From Punctularia strigosozonata HHB-11173 SS5 (Eukaryota > Basidiomycota > Agaricomycetes > Corticiales > Punctulariaceae), in the NCBI RefSeq assembly GCF_000264995.1, contig NW_006767433.1, positions 392,953 through 456,952 of the forward strand: a stretch of 64,000 bases of DNA. The letters are read 5' to 3'. The number at the start of each line of letters is the position of its first letter. Positions within the stretch are counted from its first letter, which is position 1. Positions 25,506 to 36,273 of the stretch are shown piece after piece. The notes beneath the pieces were generated by a model. It was not told the DNA's origin. It saw only the letters and a list, made by a program, of their open reading frames with translations, and searched no databases. The translations under genes were made by a program, and so were the position numbers.

Positions 25506-27026
25506 TCATCCTTCCCAGGCAAATTTCCACTGTCTAAGCCTGAACCAATGCAGATTCTGGTTCAACCACAAGCACGCCTCATCATCTGCCTCTTCGTCGG
25601 CCTCGTTGGTATATGCAAAGTTATGTAGGAGGGCGTCCAAGTGCCAGAGCGGGAAACCCACTTCCCTTCGAGCTTCGACCAATTTCTTCAGGTCACGAAG
25701 CGACGTCGTCCGCAAGTCGCGGATGGCAAAGCTTCGAAGCTGTGGACAATGAGGTCCTGCAGGGAGGTTGGGGCGCATGAGCTTCTGGATGAAGGTCTCA
25801 GGGAGCCATCCGTCGAGGTACAGCAGTTGTAAAGATGTCATGGAGGAGTACAGTCTGTTGACTGCGCTGGCGCTGCAAGCCAGACCCCTTTTGATGGTCA
25901 AATGAGTGATGCGAGACAGCAACTCGGACTGGTGGGTTCCCGGCATGGTCCAGTGTTGGATGACCTCCGTGTAGTCCGGATGGTCTTTACCCTTGGATAA
26001 ATCGAGAACGAGACTAGTGACGTCCGGGACCCACAACACGTTCATGGCGTGGGCTACACGAACTGAAGCGTCATAGGAGAGGGTCAGATGCTTGACACCA
26101 GGAAGCAGTGCCCATTGCGTGCTAACAGCAGGAGCCCACTGACTCAGAGATACGTGGCGTATATAGGCAAGATTGTGCGCTGAGATCTGTTGTGGGAGAA
26201 AGGACTCGCCACGGTAATGAATTGAGGAATTTCCCAGCACGCCTAAATGTAGTGCTTTCAGGCAGGGTGAGTTGTCTGCGAATAGGGCAGGTAGCCCATC
26301 CAGGGCATCAGTATGCTCTGGACAGGAAAATCGAAAATGCTGGAGCAGAGGCGCTGGCGGGCGCTCCAGGCTAATCCTGTTAACGAAATAAGGGACCGAA
26401 GTCGACCGAAGAACAACCGTGAGTGTTCGGCAACGGTGGATGTTGTCCATAATGAGGTCGACTGCAGCCTCGGCGCATGACATCGACGTGCGATGCTTGT
26501 CGTGCACGAACTCAATGTGCAGAGGGTAACCTACAGAGCGGCCGAAGTAGGCGGAAGGGAGGGCAAGAGCGCCTGACGTCGGATGGCCCACGAAGTTGCT
26601 GAAAGTGATCCGACTCCATAGGAAGGGCACGTCGTACGCGTATCTGCGCCAGCGCCCGCACACGCTGGCGAGACACCGTGACAGACGGGGTTCTGGCCCC
26701 GCGGGAAGCGTTTCGTATGCGAGAACGTGGGCTTGCACGTCGCTGTCGGGGATTGCTATGACCTCTTCAGCATCCTCTTTCACAACGTGCGTGAAGATTT
26801 CCTTGATTATATCGAATGGGAGGTCATGGACCGTGGAACCGGCACCCGATGTGTCATCAGGAGAAGGAGAGCGAGGCACGATCAGCTCAACCTCCGCTGA
26901 GGATGAGTCCGAGGTTTCCGACAGCGCCGATGCTGTCCGATTCTCGAGGTCTAACAAGAGCGAGACCGCGTCAGCAGCATCCCCGGATGTTGGATAATGG
27001 CATTATCGGTCTTACTAACCTGCCAT
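25506..27026 (-). CDS. F-box-like protein with leucine-rich C-terminal region
   Basis: The main exon (25506-26950) plus a 7-nt first coding exon ATGGCAG (27020-27026) give 483 aa starting MADLENRTASALS. The intron runs from GTTAGT to TTGTTAG. Residues ~40-105 resemble an F-box: LPFDIIKEIFTHV and later SVCGRWRRYAYDVPFLWSRI, the pattern common in Agaricomycete F-box-like proteins. The rest is an irregular Leu-rich region (LLQHFRFSCP, VKHLTLSYDA, LLYLDGWLP) of the kind used to bind substrates of SCF ubiquitin ligases. Without the microexon the long frame would need a non-ATG start, so the spliced start is preferred. The substrate is unknown. Confidence 0.78.
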
Positions 27027-27827
27027 ATCCCCCCGAATGGCGCTCAGCACTGTCGATCTGTGTTTCTAACAGTCCTCCTCGAGCAGGATCGTTGCACGTA
27101 CGAGGTATGTCTGCCGCCGTGGCCCAACGTGGTGGGTTTAAGATTTCCTCGGCCCTTTCACTACCAGCGTGAGTCCGCGCCATGCAGTTTTACAGAGAGA
27201 AGGATCGACGACTTGAATGCAGAGAGCTCGGGGCCAAACAGTTTTCGCTAAGCACGCCGGAGGTCAAGGTCGACGGGCTGCTGAAGGCTGCTCGGCGCTA
27301 GGGCATGCATGACAGGGCACAACAGCCTCAAATGGTACAAAGGCTATCGCATTTCTTCACCCGAGGCATTGTGGGTCCAGGGTTACTGTATTTGCATCAC
27401 AAGCAGCAGAAAACCTTGGGGACCGCATATATGCATATGCAACTGTGCTTGAGTATACCAGACGAGTCGCACGAGTTGTGGGTGACTGAGCGCAAATTCT
27501 CGTAGCCAGATGAAGAGAGCGTGATGAGCGAGCATTGTCACTGATGATAATCGTGCCCAAGAGCCGTCCTCTGTATCGGGCCGGAGCGGCGCGGCAACGT
27601 TAACGGCCCTTTGTGCTCTACCATGACTGGTGACGCCTCGCATATGTACACTACGGCTACAGGAATGGCTCAACGGCTTCGCATTGCGATCGTATGCCGC
27701 TCTGTGTGGTTGTCCGTGCATTGCTGACGATTCGGCAGGGACTTGCGGCATTGCGATATAAGCCCGCGGACCAGTCATACGATTGTACGGGCCCTGTTGC
27801 ACTATCTCAGCGTTGTCTACAGGCGTT
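27027..27827. other. Divergent intergenic region (F-box / coiled-coil protein)
   Basis: 800 bases separating two divergent genes. It contains alternating purine-pyrimidine patches (GCATATATGCATATGCA near 27424-27440, GCATGCATG near 27303). A 139-codon minus frame (27383-27802) shows no recognisable features and is not called. Confidence 0.4.
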
Positions 27828-29627
27828 ATGTTGACCTTTTTCCTAGCATATATTCTTGATCTGAGGAGAAGATTTTTTCATCATTCCCCCCTTTCTCCTG
27901 GGCAAGCGATATGGCGCGAGAAGGCCCTAAAGCTTGAGCACCAAGTTCGCGAACTACAATCTCGCCATGACGCGGATATCGCAGGTGAGGAAACATTCTG
28001 ATTCTATTTTATCGTGTGCCTGATTCATTCCATCGTCTATCTCTAGAGATATCTACGCTGAAGGCGAAGCTTTCGTTCTCCTCGACTTCCAGTTCGACTC
28101 CAGATTGCAGTCAGCTATCGACGACAAACAAGAAGAAGCAAAAGAAGAGGGCGTTGGGGCCCTCTCAAGCCCCGCCGGTTGAGCAGGGTTTCGCTATGGA
28201 CAAGGCTCTTGTGGGCCTCCAGTCTTGTTTGGAATATATTCGCCGTGAGTGGAAGGTTAAGCGCAGCTTTGAGGACGGTCTAACTTTGTTCAGCCGATCA
28301 CCCTTCCAGCTCAACGACCTCCGTGTCGTTGTCATCCTCCTTCCGTTCGATGGAATGTCTGGTATATCAAGTATCGCCAGCCGCCGACGAATTTGCTTTG
28401 CGGTCTGGATCTATGCTTCTGTCATGCGTCTCTCGCGCAACTCGTACCCTCGGATCTCTGTTCTGCTCATCACTCCCATCTAGCTGCCGATCTAATTCGT
28501 CAATACGAGTGACATCCACTGATACACGCACATCCGGGTCTACCTCCGCTACACCCCCGCCTGCTGTGACGCCCATCGCCGTCTCGCTATCGAACGTCTG
28601 CGATGTCGTATCTCCTTTGCTGCTCCATATACTGAACAATGCACTGCGTCTACTGGTCGACGCTGTAAAACGAACACCGAAGACGAAGAAAAGGCCAAGT
28701 ATGGCTTCACGGCAGGAAATTGTGGACGGAATCGATGACCTCTTAGGCCTGATCTGCGAGCTTCTCCTACTTCCGACGATCAGGTCATTTGTGCCCGCAT
28801 CCCATGCTGCCGTAAAAGCACTCGAGGGTCCTCGACCTTCCGCCAAAAAGGACAACGTATACGACACGCGGGCGAAGCTGCTGCTACTGTTCAGGGACAC
28901 CATAGCTGCGCTCCGGACCGTTCTGCATTCCACCTCCGGCAACCCCAGCACTGTCTCCGGCCAACTCAGCCGGTCATTCGCCGCTTTGCAGGATCGCACA
29001 GCCCTCGAATGCGTCCGAGAACTGGAAGGCCTTTACCCCGTGCGGCCCTTCGCGGCGGAGCGGTCTGCCCCGGGTCCGTCGGACGCAGAAAAGCTCGCTC
29101 AGTTAAGCAAGAAAGACGCCCTCTGGTACATCTGCGACTGCCTCGTGGTGCTGCTTCCTCCAGGCTCGATACCCGCTGTCTGCATGACGGGCGAGCCGGT
29201 CAGACCTCAGCCGGACCCGCACACGGGTGCGTCCTTGGTGAAGACACGGCTCGTCGATAGGCTGTCTGCACTGCTCATTCGGACGGCTTCGCTGGGAGGC
29301 GTCAGCGGGCGCGCCGGGTACTCACGGATAAAGACCGACGATGGCTCTGCGAAAGCGGTAACTGAAAAATCGAATCCGACGGAAGATCCGATGGTCTCGA
29401 GCCAGGGAGAGTTATGCCGCGCACAACCAGGCGATACGCACAGTCCTCCTTCTCATTCCCTCCGGAAACGCAGCGCGTCTGCTACCGACGGCACCGACAA
29501 TGTCACGGGCGCTAAAAGGAGGCGGAGAATGGGGGAGATGGATGATGTCAGCTGCAATATGCTGTTAGCGGTAATTGAGCGCGGCATGGGCCTAGACGGA
29601 TGCATTGGCAATGCAATGTTAGCTTGA
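27828..29627 (+). CDS. Unrecognised basidiomycete protein with N-terminal coiled coil
   Basis: Three exons, 27828-27984, 28047-28244 and 28294-29627, give 562 aa with matching phases (GTGAGG and GTGAGT donors). The N terminus MLTFFLAYILDLRRRFF is hydrophobic then basic, followed by a likely coiled coil (IWREKALKLEHQVRELQSR, EISTLKAKL) and a Lys-rich stretch (NKKKQKKR). The middle is helical and Leu-rich (LLLHILNNALRLLVDAVKR, DDLLGLICELLLL, AKLLLLFRDTIAALR). The C-terminal part is polar and ends with a basic patch GAKRRRRMGEMDD before SCNMLLAVIERGMGLDG. I do not recognise the family. The helical middle and nuclear-localisation-like patch suggest a nuclear or scaffold protein, but this is a guess. 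Start choice is uncertain because no upstream ATG was tested against a transcript. Confidence 0.6.
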
Positions 29628-30175
29628 CCTATGTACTACACCAATGAATGAATTGATCTCAGAGCTGACCTGAAGTGGGACTCTGAGCATCATCGTGCTC
29701 ATGCCTTCGCAATGAAGAGATCGACATGTGTGTCTACTTTTATTCCCTTTCTCCCCAACGCGCTATGCCAAGGAAATGGATACAGTATTTCGTCGTAGTT
29801 CTCGTTCGGCCGTGCCCAGCTGCGTGGCGTAAAACGGCAAGCGGACGTGACGGTGACAACATGCATGCACAGCGTCACATTCAATATTTATGACCTTCGT
29901 CAGCATGCATGCTGGCCCAACTGCTCTCACCGCGACCACCACCTGCACCCCGTCCTTGGGTCCTCCCGTCCGCACCCAACCTCCACCATTTCGTCCTACT
30001 TCATCCCCGAGAACATCTTCTGTGCGAACAGAGGACTTTTCATGCTTCGACCTCCACACAATACACAGGCCATAAAGTTTTTTCACCGCAACCCGCTTCT
30101 TAGTTCTGTGAGTGCTGGCCTGGATGATCCCCGCCGCCCCGCGCTGACCGCCTGTCAGCGCTGAAATTGCCCAAT
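29628..30175. promoter_or_regulatory. Promoter region of eIF5 with ATGCATGC palindromes
   Basis: 548 bases before the eIF5 start codon. It contains ACATGCATGCAC near 29859-29870 and a perfect 14-bp palindrome CAGCATGCATGCTG at 29901-29914, then a C-rich and CT-rich run (29930-30010) typical of strongly expressed fungal genes. The element role is inferred only from position and symmetry. Confidence 0.4.
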
Positions 30176-31537
30176 ATGGCTGGACCCATTGTTAACATTC
30201 GTCGCGATGTCGATGACAAGTTCTACCGCTACCGGTATGTCCAGCAGTCGTGATGTATCTCCAGCTCACGGGCGCTGATATCTGTTCATCAGCATGCCAC
30301 TCCTCATGACCAAGATTGAGGGCAAAGGCAACGGCATCAAGACCGTCATACCGAACATGTCGGACGTAGCTCGCGCGCTCAGCCGTCCTCCGACCTATCC
30401 CACCAAGTTCTTCGGTTGCGAGCTTGGCGCCCAGACGTCATTCGATGAGAAGAACGACCGCTACATTGTCAATGGCGCGCACCAGGCCGATCGCATGCGC
30501 GAGCTGCTCGATAACTTCATCGAGAAGTTCGTGCTGTGCAAGTCATGCAAGAACCCGGAGACGGACCTGATCATCACCAAGACGGACGACATCATCCGCG
30601 ACTGCAAGGCCTGTGGCCAACGCACGGGCGTCGACATGCGTCACAAGCTCACGACCTTCATTCTGAAGAACCCGCCGAAGAAGTCGAAGAAAGCGAAGGG
30701 CAATACGGCCGAGGCTGCCCAGCCCGACGCGATCAACGGCAACGGTCACGCAAACGGCGATGCCAGCCCCGTCGCGGACGACGATGCCGAGAGCGACGAC
30801 GAGCTCAGCAAGCGCATCAAGGCGGAAGCTGCGGAGCTTGCTCAGGAGAGCGCGCTCGCTAAGGACGATTGGTCTGCGGACACGTCCGAGGAAGCCGTTA
30901 AGGCTCGCATGGCGAAGATGGGCGCTGCCATGGGCAACCTCAACTTGGGAGATGACAGTGAAGGAGAAGACGAGAACAGCCCTTACGCCCAGCTTGGCCA
31001 CTGGGTCTCCGAGAACCGGGATGCGGGTGCGGTTGCCGTCTTCAAAAAGGTGCAAGACCTGGGGCTTGAGAAGAAGCACAAGGCTGTGCAGGTTCTCGTA
31101 CAGACCCTCTTCACCGAGAACATTGTTCAGGAGGTGGAGACGTACGCACCTGTTTTCGCCAAGGTGAGCTGCAGTGCGAGATTTGAGATCCTTCGCTGAC
31201 AGACTGATGTACCTAGATGGTCACCTCTGAGAAGCACCAGAAGTCTCTGCTAGGCGGCCTGGAGCGTTTTGTCGGCTACGACCATCAAGACCTCATTCCT
31301 GCCATCCCAAAGATCCTCATGGCCTTCTACCAGGTGGACGTGCTGGATGAGGATGTTGTACAGCAATGGGGCACCCATGTCAGCAAGAAGTATGTTGACA
31401 AGGACACCAGTAAGAGAGTCAGGAAAGCCAGTGAGCCATTCCTCAAGGTAACGATTCCATCTCAATGTCAATGACTCCTCGCTGACGTGCATTATGCATA
31501 GTGGTTGGAGGAAGCGGACGATGACGAGGAAGAGTGA
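30176..31537 (+). CDS. TIF5: Translation initiation factor eIF5
   Basis: The GTPase-activating protein for eIF2 in start-codon recognition. Four exons, 30176-30234, 30293-31163, 31217-31447 and 31502-31537, give 398 aa. The N-terminal eIF2B-beta/eIF5 domain starts [19 protein letters not shown], which includes the GAP arginine region, and is followed by the C4 zinc ribbon ([12 protein letters not shown] and [10 protein letters not shown]). A charged linker with Lys-rich and Asp/Glu-rich stretches leads into the C-terminal W2/HEAT domain ([33 protein letters not shown]), ending in the aromatic/acidic box [11 protein letters not shown] that binds eIF2-beta. Length and order match eIF5 throughout. 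The last exon encodes only that acidic box. Confidence 0.96.
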
Positions 31538-31698
31538 GCGGGTCGGTACAACGTACTTACATTCCATGTGTGCGGATGACAGAGGTCCCGAGACCGTTGA
31601 GATCGTCGCGTTCCGTTTATCAAAATGTTTCCTCCTCTGTGTAAGACCCGTTCAGAATCTCAGAACCACTACGTGATTTGGTTACATGAAGCATTCGA

Positions 31699-34600
31699 TT
31701 ACAAAGCTATCTCAACATCCAACCGAGCAAGATATGAATATACATCGGGGGACATCCGGTATTTCAAGATGCCTGCAAAGACCATCAACGACCGTGATTT
31801 CTTGCGGAGAGCAGCAAGGGTCTGTTCGAGCCGCATTAACATCAGAAACGTCGGCAAGGGAGAGGAATCGCATACCATTTGACGATTGGCATCCGCTAGA
31901 CCCGATTCTTTGACTCGGTGATGCACGCCTGCCAGACAATCCATGGTAAGCGTGAGGTATGTTTGCAGGTTCCGTTGCAGGGCCTCGTGAAGGTCCTTAA
32001 ATTCTTCTGCCCGTCTTGTGATTTTCGCGACATCACCATCGAGCGGGATCAGATCCGTAGATTCGATGACCTGAGACGAAGTCAGGCGCACTCGGGGTCC
32101 GTCGAGAAATGATACTCACATCCAACGCCACATCGACGCGGCCAGCGTCCTTGGCGTCCATCGCCTCCCTGATCCTCAATAGTCGTACGACCGCTTCCCG
32201 GTCCTTGCCTACCGCGCGATTCGTGCGCTCGTAGTGCCGCAGTATCTCAGCCGCCGTGCGTTCGATCGTCCGCGCCTTATCACCCTCCCCGCCACTGGGG
32301 TTCGCGATCGTGTTCCCGAGCGCCTGCGCGAGACACGCGATCACTGTTGCGTAGTCACCCGCGAGGTTGTACAGTTTGATCGCCTCGGGCAGGCGATCGT
32401 TTTGTTCTGAATGCTTCGCGGCGCGGATCAAGATCTGCTCATTGAACTCGCGGCTGTCGCTCAGCTTGAGCAACGAAGCGCCCTGTTCGATGACGCCAGC
32501 CTGCGAAAGGAGGAAGTTAGCGAGAGGAGCTGCGAATGTGCGAGAGGCTTACGAAGCGCGTGCCGTCGGGCCTGAAGCCGCCCACGAGTTCCTCCCAGGC
32601 GGCCCCAGTGTTGGCGAGGACGATAATGCGTCGGACGAGCTCCCAAGCATTTTCGACTTGCTGCCGGCCGACGCCGTCGCCCTGGTCCGCAGAGAGACAC
32701 ACACAGTAGACGTATTGCAACGCCTCTTTGGCGTCCATTTTGACGAACTGGCGGATGTAGCGCCAGACGAGGGTCGTGAGGCTAAGCGCGGGTGGCCCGT
32801 TCGCCGGAAGGGACACTGATGAAAAACGTCAAGTCATTTTCAGGATAAGAGAAAGGGAAATTATACAGGGTGTCATCTCGGATGTTTCTGCTCTGCTAGG
32901 CACCCGCAAGAGACCGTGGTACGCGAGCGCTATGGCTAGGTGAACGGCTTCCACTTCCGTCTCCTGGTGCTCCCACAACGCGGCTACTGCCTGCAATACC
33001 GCGAGGAGTTGAGTAATCTGACAGATCACCACGACAAGTGCTTTACCCGTTCGAATTGCCCGCACATGAGTAACACACCGGCCCAAACGCCACGCCTGGA
33101 CTTTTGACCGGCAGGACCGTCAAAGTGCTGTTCGCCGTAGCCTAATAGCACTTGAGCCAAGCCACGGAGGCCGCCCTGCTCATCTTCGTCTGCCTAGTAC
33201 CTCATGTTAGCGAATCGCATGTTGCCGCGGTATATAAAGTGGACCAACCATTGAGAGTTGGAACCATAACCAATCCTCGGTGGTCATCGTCACAAGCGCT
33301 ACGGTTCGTCGGGTGGGCTCCAGTTTGCCCATAAGCTTGTACAACGCGAGCTTAAAAGGATCCGCGGTTGAGGAATGAAGCATATGTGCGTTGTACACCG
33401 ATTGCAGGTGATCACGCTGGGGTTTCGGAAGTCTGCGAAGCCAAAATGGACAATGAGCCGAAGGATGAGTCGGAACGCTGCTTACTTGCGATCCGGAGAT
33501 TCGAGCCATGCTCGGAAGTGAGTGACGAAGCCAGATTCGCGGTGTTCGATGGCGGTCTGATGTTTCACAGCCTCTGCCAGCGCTTCCTCCGCATGCCCTG
33601 TTCGAATGAGGTAGAACAACTGCGCCCACATCGGAGAACCTTTGACTATCTGCTCACTCTGCGTCAGCATCAACTCTATGCTTTATGCATCGGCACAAAC
33701 CTCAATTCGCTCCTCCCACTCCCCGCTCCGGAAATGTCGCATCCCCACGAAGGCTCTTATCCTGTTCGCCACGCTCGGATCACCGCCTACCATCGCCTCC
33801 AGCGGCCTCTGTTGCAGCGTCCGCTCCACGATGTCCCAGTATTGTTCTTCCAGCGCCTCCCGCCCGCCCCTGGCAATCTGTCGGCGCAACGCGACGGCTT
33901 CGCGCGATTCTTGCGAGCCCAAATAGACGCGCGCATGCTTGCGTTCAAAGAGTGGTGTGTTGAGGATGTGCGCGCCTGCGTGCTCGAGCGGAGGTAAAGA
34001 GGGCGGCTCGGCGGCAATTTTGGATAGGACGTGCAGATTTTGAAGCCATTGTTGTGTGATTGACTGCCATCATTGTCAATTAGCAAACAACGTCATTCCC
34101 GCGAATGTCAACGCACATCGATTGGAAGCGAGGCGGCGGCTTGCATGAGTGAGTGGATGATGGGGTATGAGGTACCTCGTAATCTAGCATTGTTGAGGTC
34201 CCCGATGACGCGGTCATACGCCATCATCTTGCTCTGCGTCTGCAGACTGACGCTGGGACCCGTGCTCGCCTGCATGTCATGTCAGCGACCTGCGCTCGCC
34301 ACCAGAGCTGGACACCCACCGCCAAAACCGCCTTGCCGCGAAAGCTTTTCTTCAGTTCGCCGACAGCTTTCGCGTCACCAGACACGCGACCACCAAGCTC
34401 CTCAAACACCCGCCGTTTCTTCGCCTCCCATGTCTTGCGCCCCCGCTCACGCAAAAGACGGTAGAACTCGGCCTGCGTCTCGCGTCGACCTTCTTCGATG
34501 GTAGAAATAATATTTTGCTCATGCGCGTGCCGGAGATAACCCGCGACATCGGTATCCTGGAGCGCCTGAAGAGGTGTAAAGGTAGCAGCGGTGTTGAGAT

Positions 34601-34872
34601 GCGCGATGGACGAGGCGAGCGCTGGAGCATCAACGTGCGCTTGGGCGAGGAGGTAATTCCTATGTATATATCTTCAGTATTCGTAGCCCGCAAGATCTTG
34701 ATAGAACTTACGCCTTGTCGTTATCCGTGGATGTTCCAGGCTGACGTGCAACAAGGCGGCGGGATTGTGCCTCAATCTGGTCCAGAGAAAGCTTCACGGA
34801 CGGCAGGTCCGGCCGCGACAGGTGCGAGGTTAGGGCCTGCGCTGAGTTGAGCAGCGACGAGAGGTCTGCCAT
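31699..34872 (-). CDS. NIC96: Nucleoporin Nic96/Nup93
   Basis: A scaffold nucleoporin of the inner ring of the nuclear pore. The start at 34872 gives MADLSSLLNSAQALTSHLSR. An N-terminal helical segment leads into a long alpha-solenoid with the family blocks GYLRHAHEQNIISTIEEGRR, MMAYDRVIGDLNNARLRG, WAQLFYLIRTGHAEEALAEA, LPKPQRDHLQ, LTTLVWRYIRQFVKMDAKEA and RLPEAIKLYNLAGDY. It ends ARLDVEIAL at the TAA at 31699-31701. Numerous ~55-nt introns interrupt it; one near the 3' end (about 54 nt, a multiple of 3) could be retained without a stop. It converges with eIF5 and is divergent from the SMN gene with 115 bp between start codons. No frame damage was seen. Confidence 0.9.
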
Positions 34873-34987
34873 GCTTGAATTGCAGCGAGGTCGAGGTCGA
34901 GAGAGGCGTGGTCGCCGTCAAGAACGGTTCAACGCGACTTCGCGCTCGACGCGTCGGTGACTCTTTCTCGGTGCCACCCATCCTCAA
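34873..34987. promoter_or_regulatory. 115-bp divergent promoter between Nic96 and SMN
   Basis: Both start codons face away from this short GC-rich segment. It contains GGTCGAGGTCGAGAG at about 34889-34903, a direct repeat of GGTCGA. No TATA box is visible. Confidence 0.5.
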
Positions 34988-35967
34988 ATGCAACGGACTC
35001 TGGTCTCATACGATGACATAGCTGGGCCACCTCCACCTCCACCACCTCCTCAACACCACTCACAGCACCATCTACAACAAAATCGATCAAACGGTGGTCC
35101 ACCGAACAAGAAGCGAAAACGGAATAACAACAACCAAAACAACAAATATAAAGCAAAAGGGCGCGCCGGATCCTCTGCATATGCGTCGAGCTCCCGTGCG
35201 GAAGACGAGGGCTACGACGAGCAGGACGAAGAGAACGAGGAAAGCCGAGAGCTGACCCACGAGGAGATCTGGGACGACTCCGCGCTCATCGATGCCTGGA
35301 ATGCCGCTGCTGAGGAATACGAGGTAATCGTCTTTTATATGCGGCTTTGAGCAGGCCTCAATTCCTTGCTTCATCCAGGCCCTGAACGGACCTGACAAGG
35401 GTTGGAAAAACGAACCCGTTCACAAATCACCGCTGTACAGTTTCCAACCTGTTCACATTCGCACACGCTCAGAATCGCTTATGATAGGTGGTACAACGTC
35501 CCTCCACCGCCCGAAACGCTCTCTGCGAACAGAGCACCAAAAGCTGCGCCCGACGCCGATGCCGAGGGCGATGACTCAGAGCCAATCGACTTCAATACCT
35601 TCGTACCGACGCACGATCCCTCCCTCGCGAGCGGCGCAGCACTGACGTTACCCACTATCGGACCATTTTCTATCCCAGACCCAAGCGGTCCCGTGGCCAC
35701 TCAAGACGAAGCCTTCAACAATGCGCTTGGTGCAATGTATTGGGCGGGATATTGGACGGCCGTTTATCACGTACGTCTGTCTATCATCGCTCCGCTGTTC
35801 TGTATTTGATGGCCTGCGTCCAGAGTCATAGAAAGGGAGATGCTATCCCAGAAGGTAAGGCAGGCGAGAATGAGGAAGTGGACGACGAGAACGAGGAGGA
35901 AGAGGAAGAGGAGGTAGTGGACTACGCGGAAAACACTGACGAGGGTATGCTGTCTACGCAGCGCTGA
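34988..35967 (+). CDS. SMN1: Survival motor neuron (SMN) homologue
   Basis: The family assembles Sm rings on spliceosomal snRNAs. Four exons, 34988-35323, 35379-35434, 35488-35770 and 35824-35967, give 272 aa. The N terminus has a poly-Pro run followed by His/Gln/Asn-rich and basic stretches (PPNKKRKRNNNN). The Gemin2-binding motif is LTHEEIWDDSALIDAWNAA, and the YG box for oligomerisation is recognisable as GAMYWAGYWTAVYH. The central part WYNVPPPP is short and no Tudor domain is evident, as in fission yeast Smn1/Yab8. The tail after the YG box is unusually long and acidic (runs of Glu/Asp) and ends AENTDEGMLSTQR. Confidence 0.85.
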
Positions 35968-36273
35968 GTTGCAACTGGGCGTGCAACATGTCATATTCCC
36001 CATGTAGGTGCTCAGATAACTTATGGCTTTACGGATACCATAATGAACGTTCCCGGCTTGCCCAGAACACAGAGCCGGTTTGCGAAGGGTAAAGATTTTT
36101 TTTAGGTTGGTGCAATTTCCTCGTTTTACCCTATTCGCCGCCGTAAGGATGGAATCTGGAGTGAGCCTACGTAACGATACCAACAACAAGTGATGTAATT
36201 GAGTGAATTACGAGATACATATAACATGAGCAGAGGTGTAGTCAGGACAAACAGCACGAGCGACCTGCGCTCT
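35968..36273. other. Convergent intergenic region
   Basis: 306 bases between the SMN gene (plus) and the zinc-ribbon-like gene (minus). It is AT-rich near 36085-36105 (T9 run). Nothing further was recognised. Confidence 0.4.

Noticed and set aside
27383-27802. 139-codon minus frame between the F-box and coiled-coil genes
   Set aside because: Composition is ordinary for noncoding sequence and no protein feature was seen.
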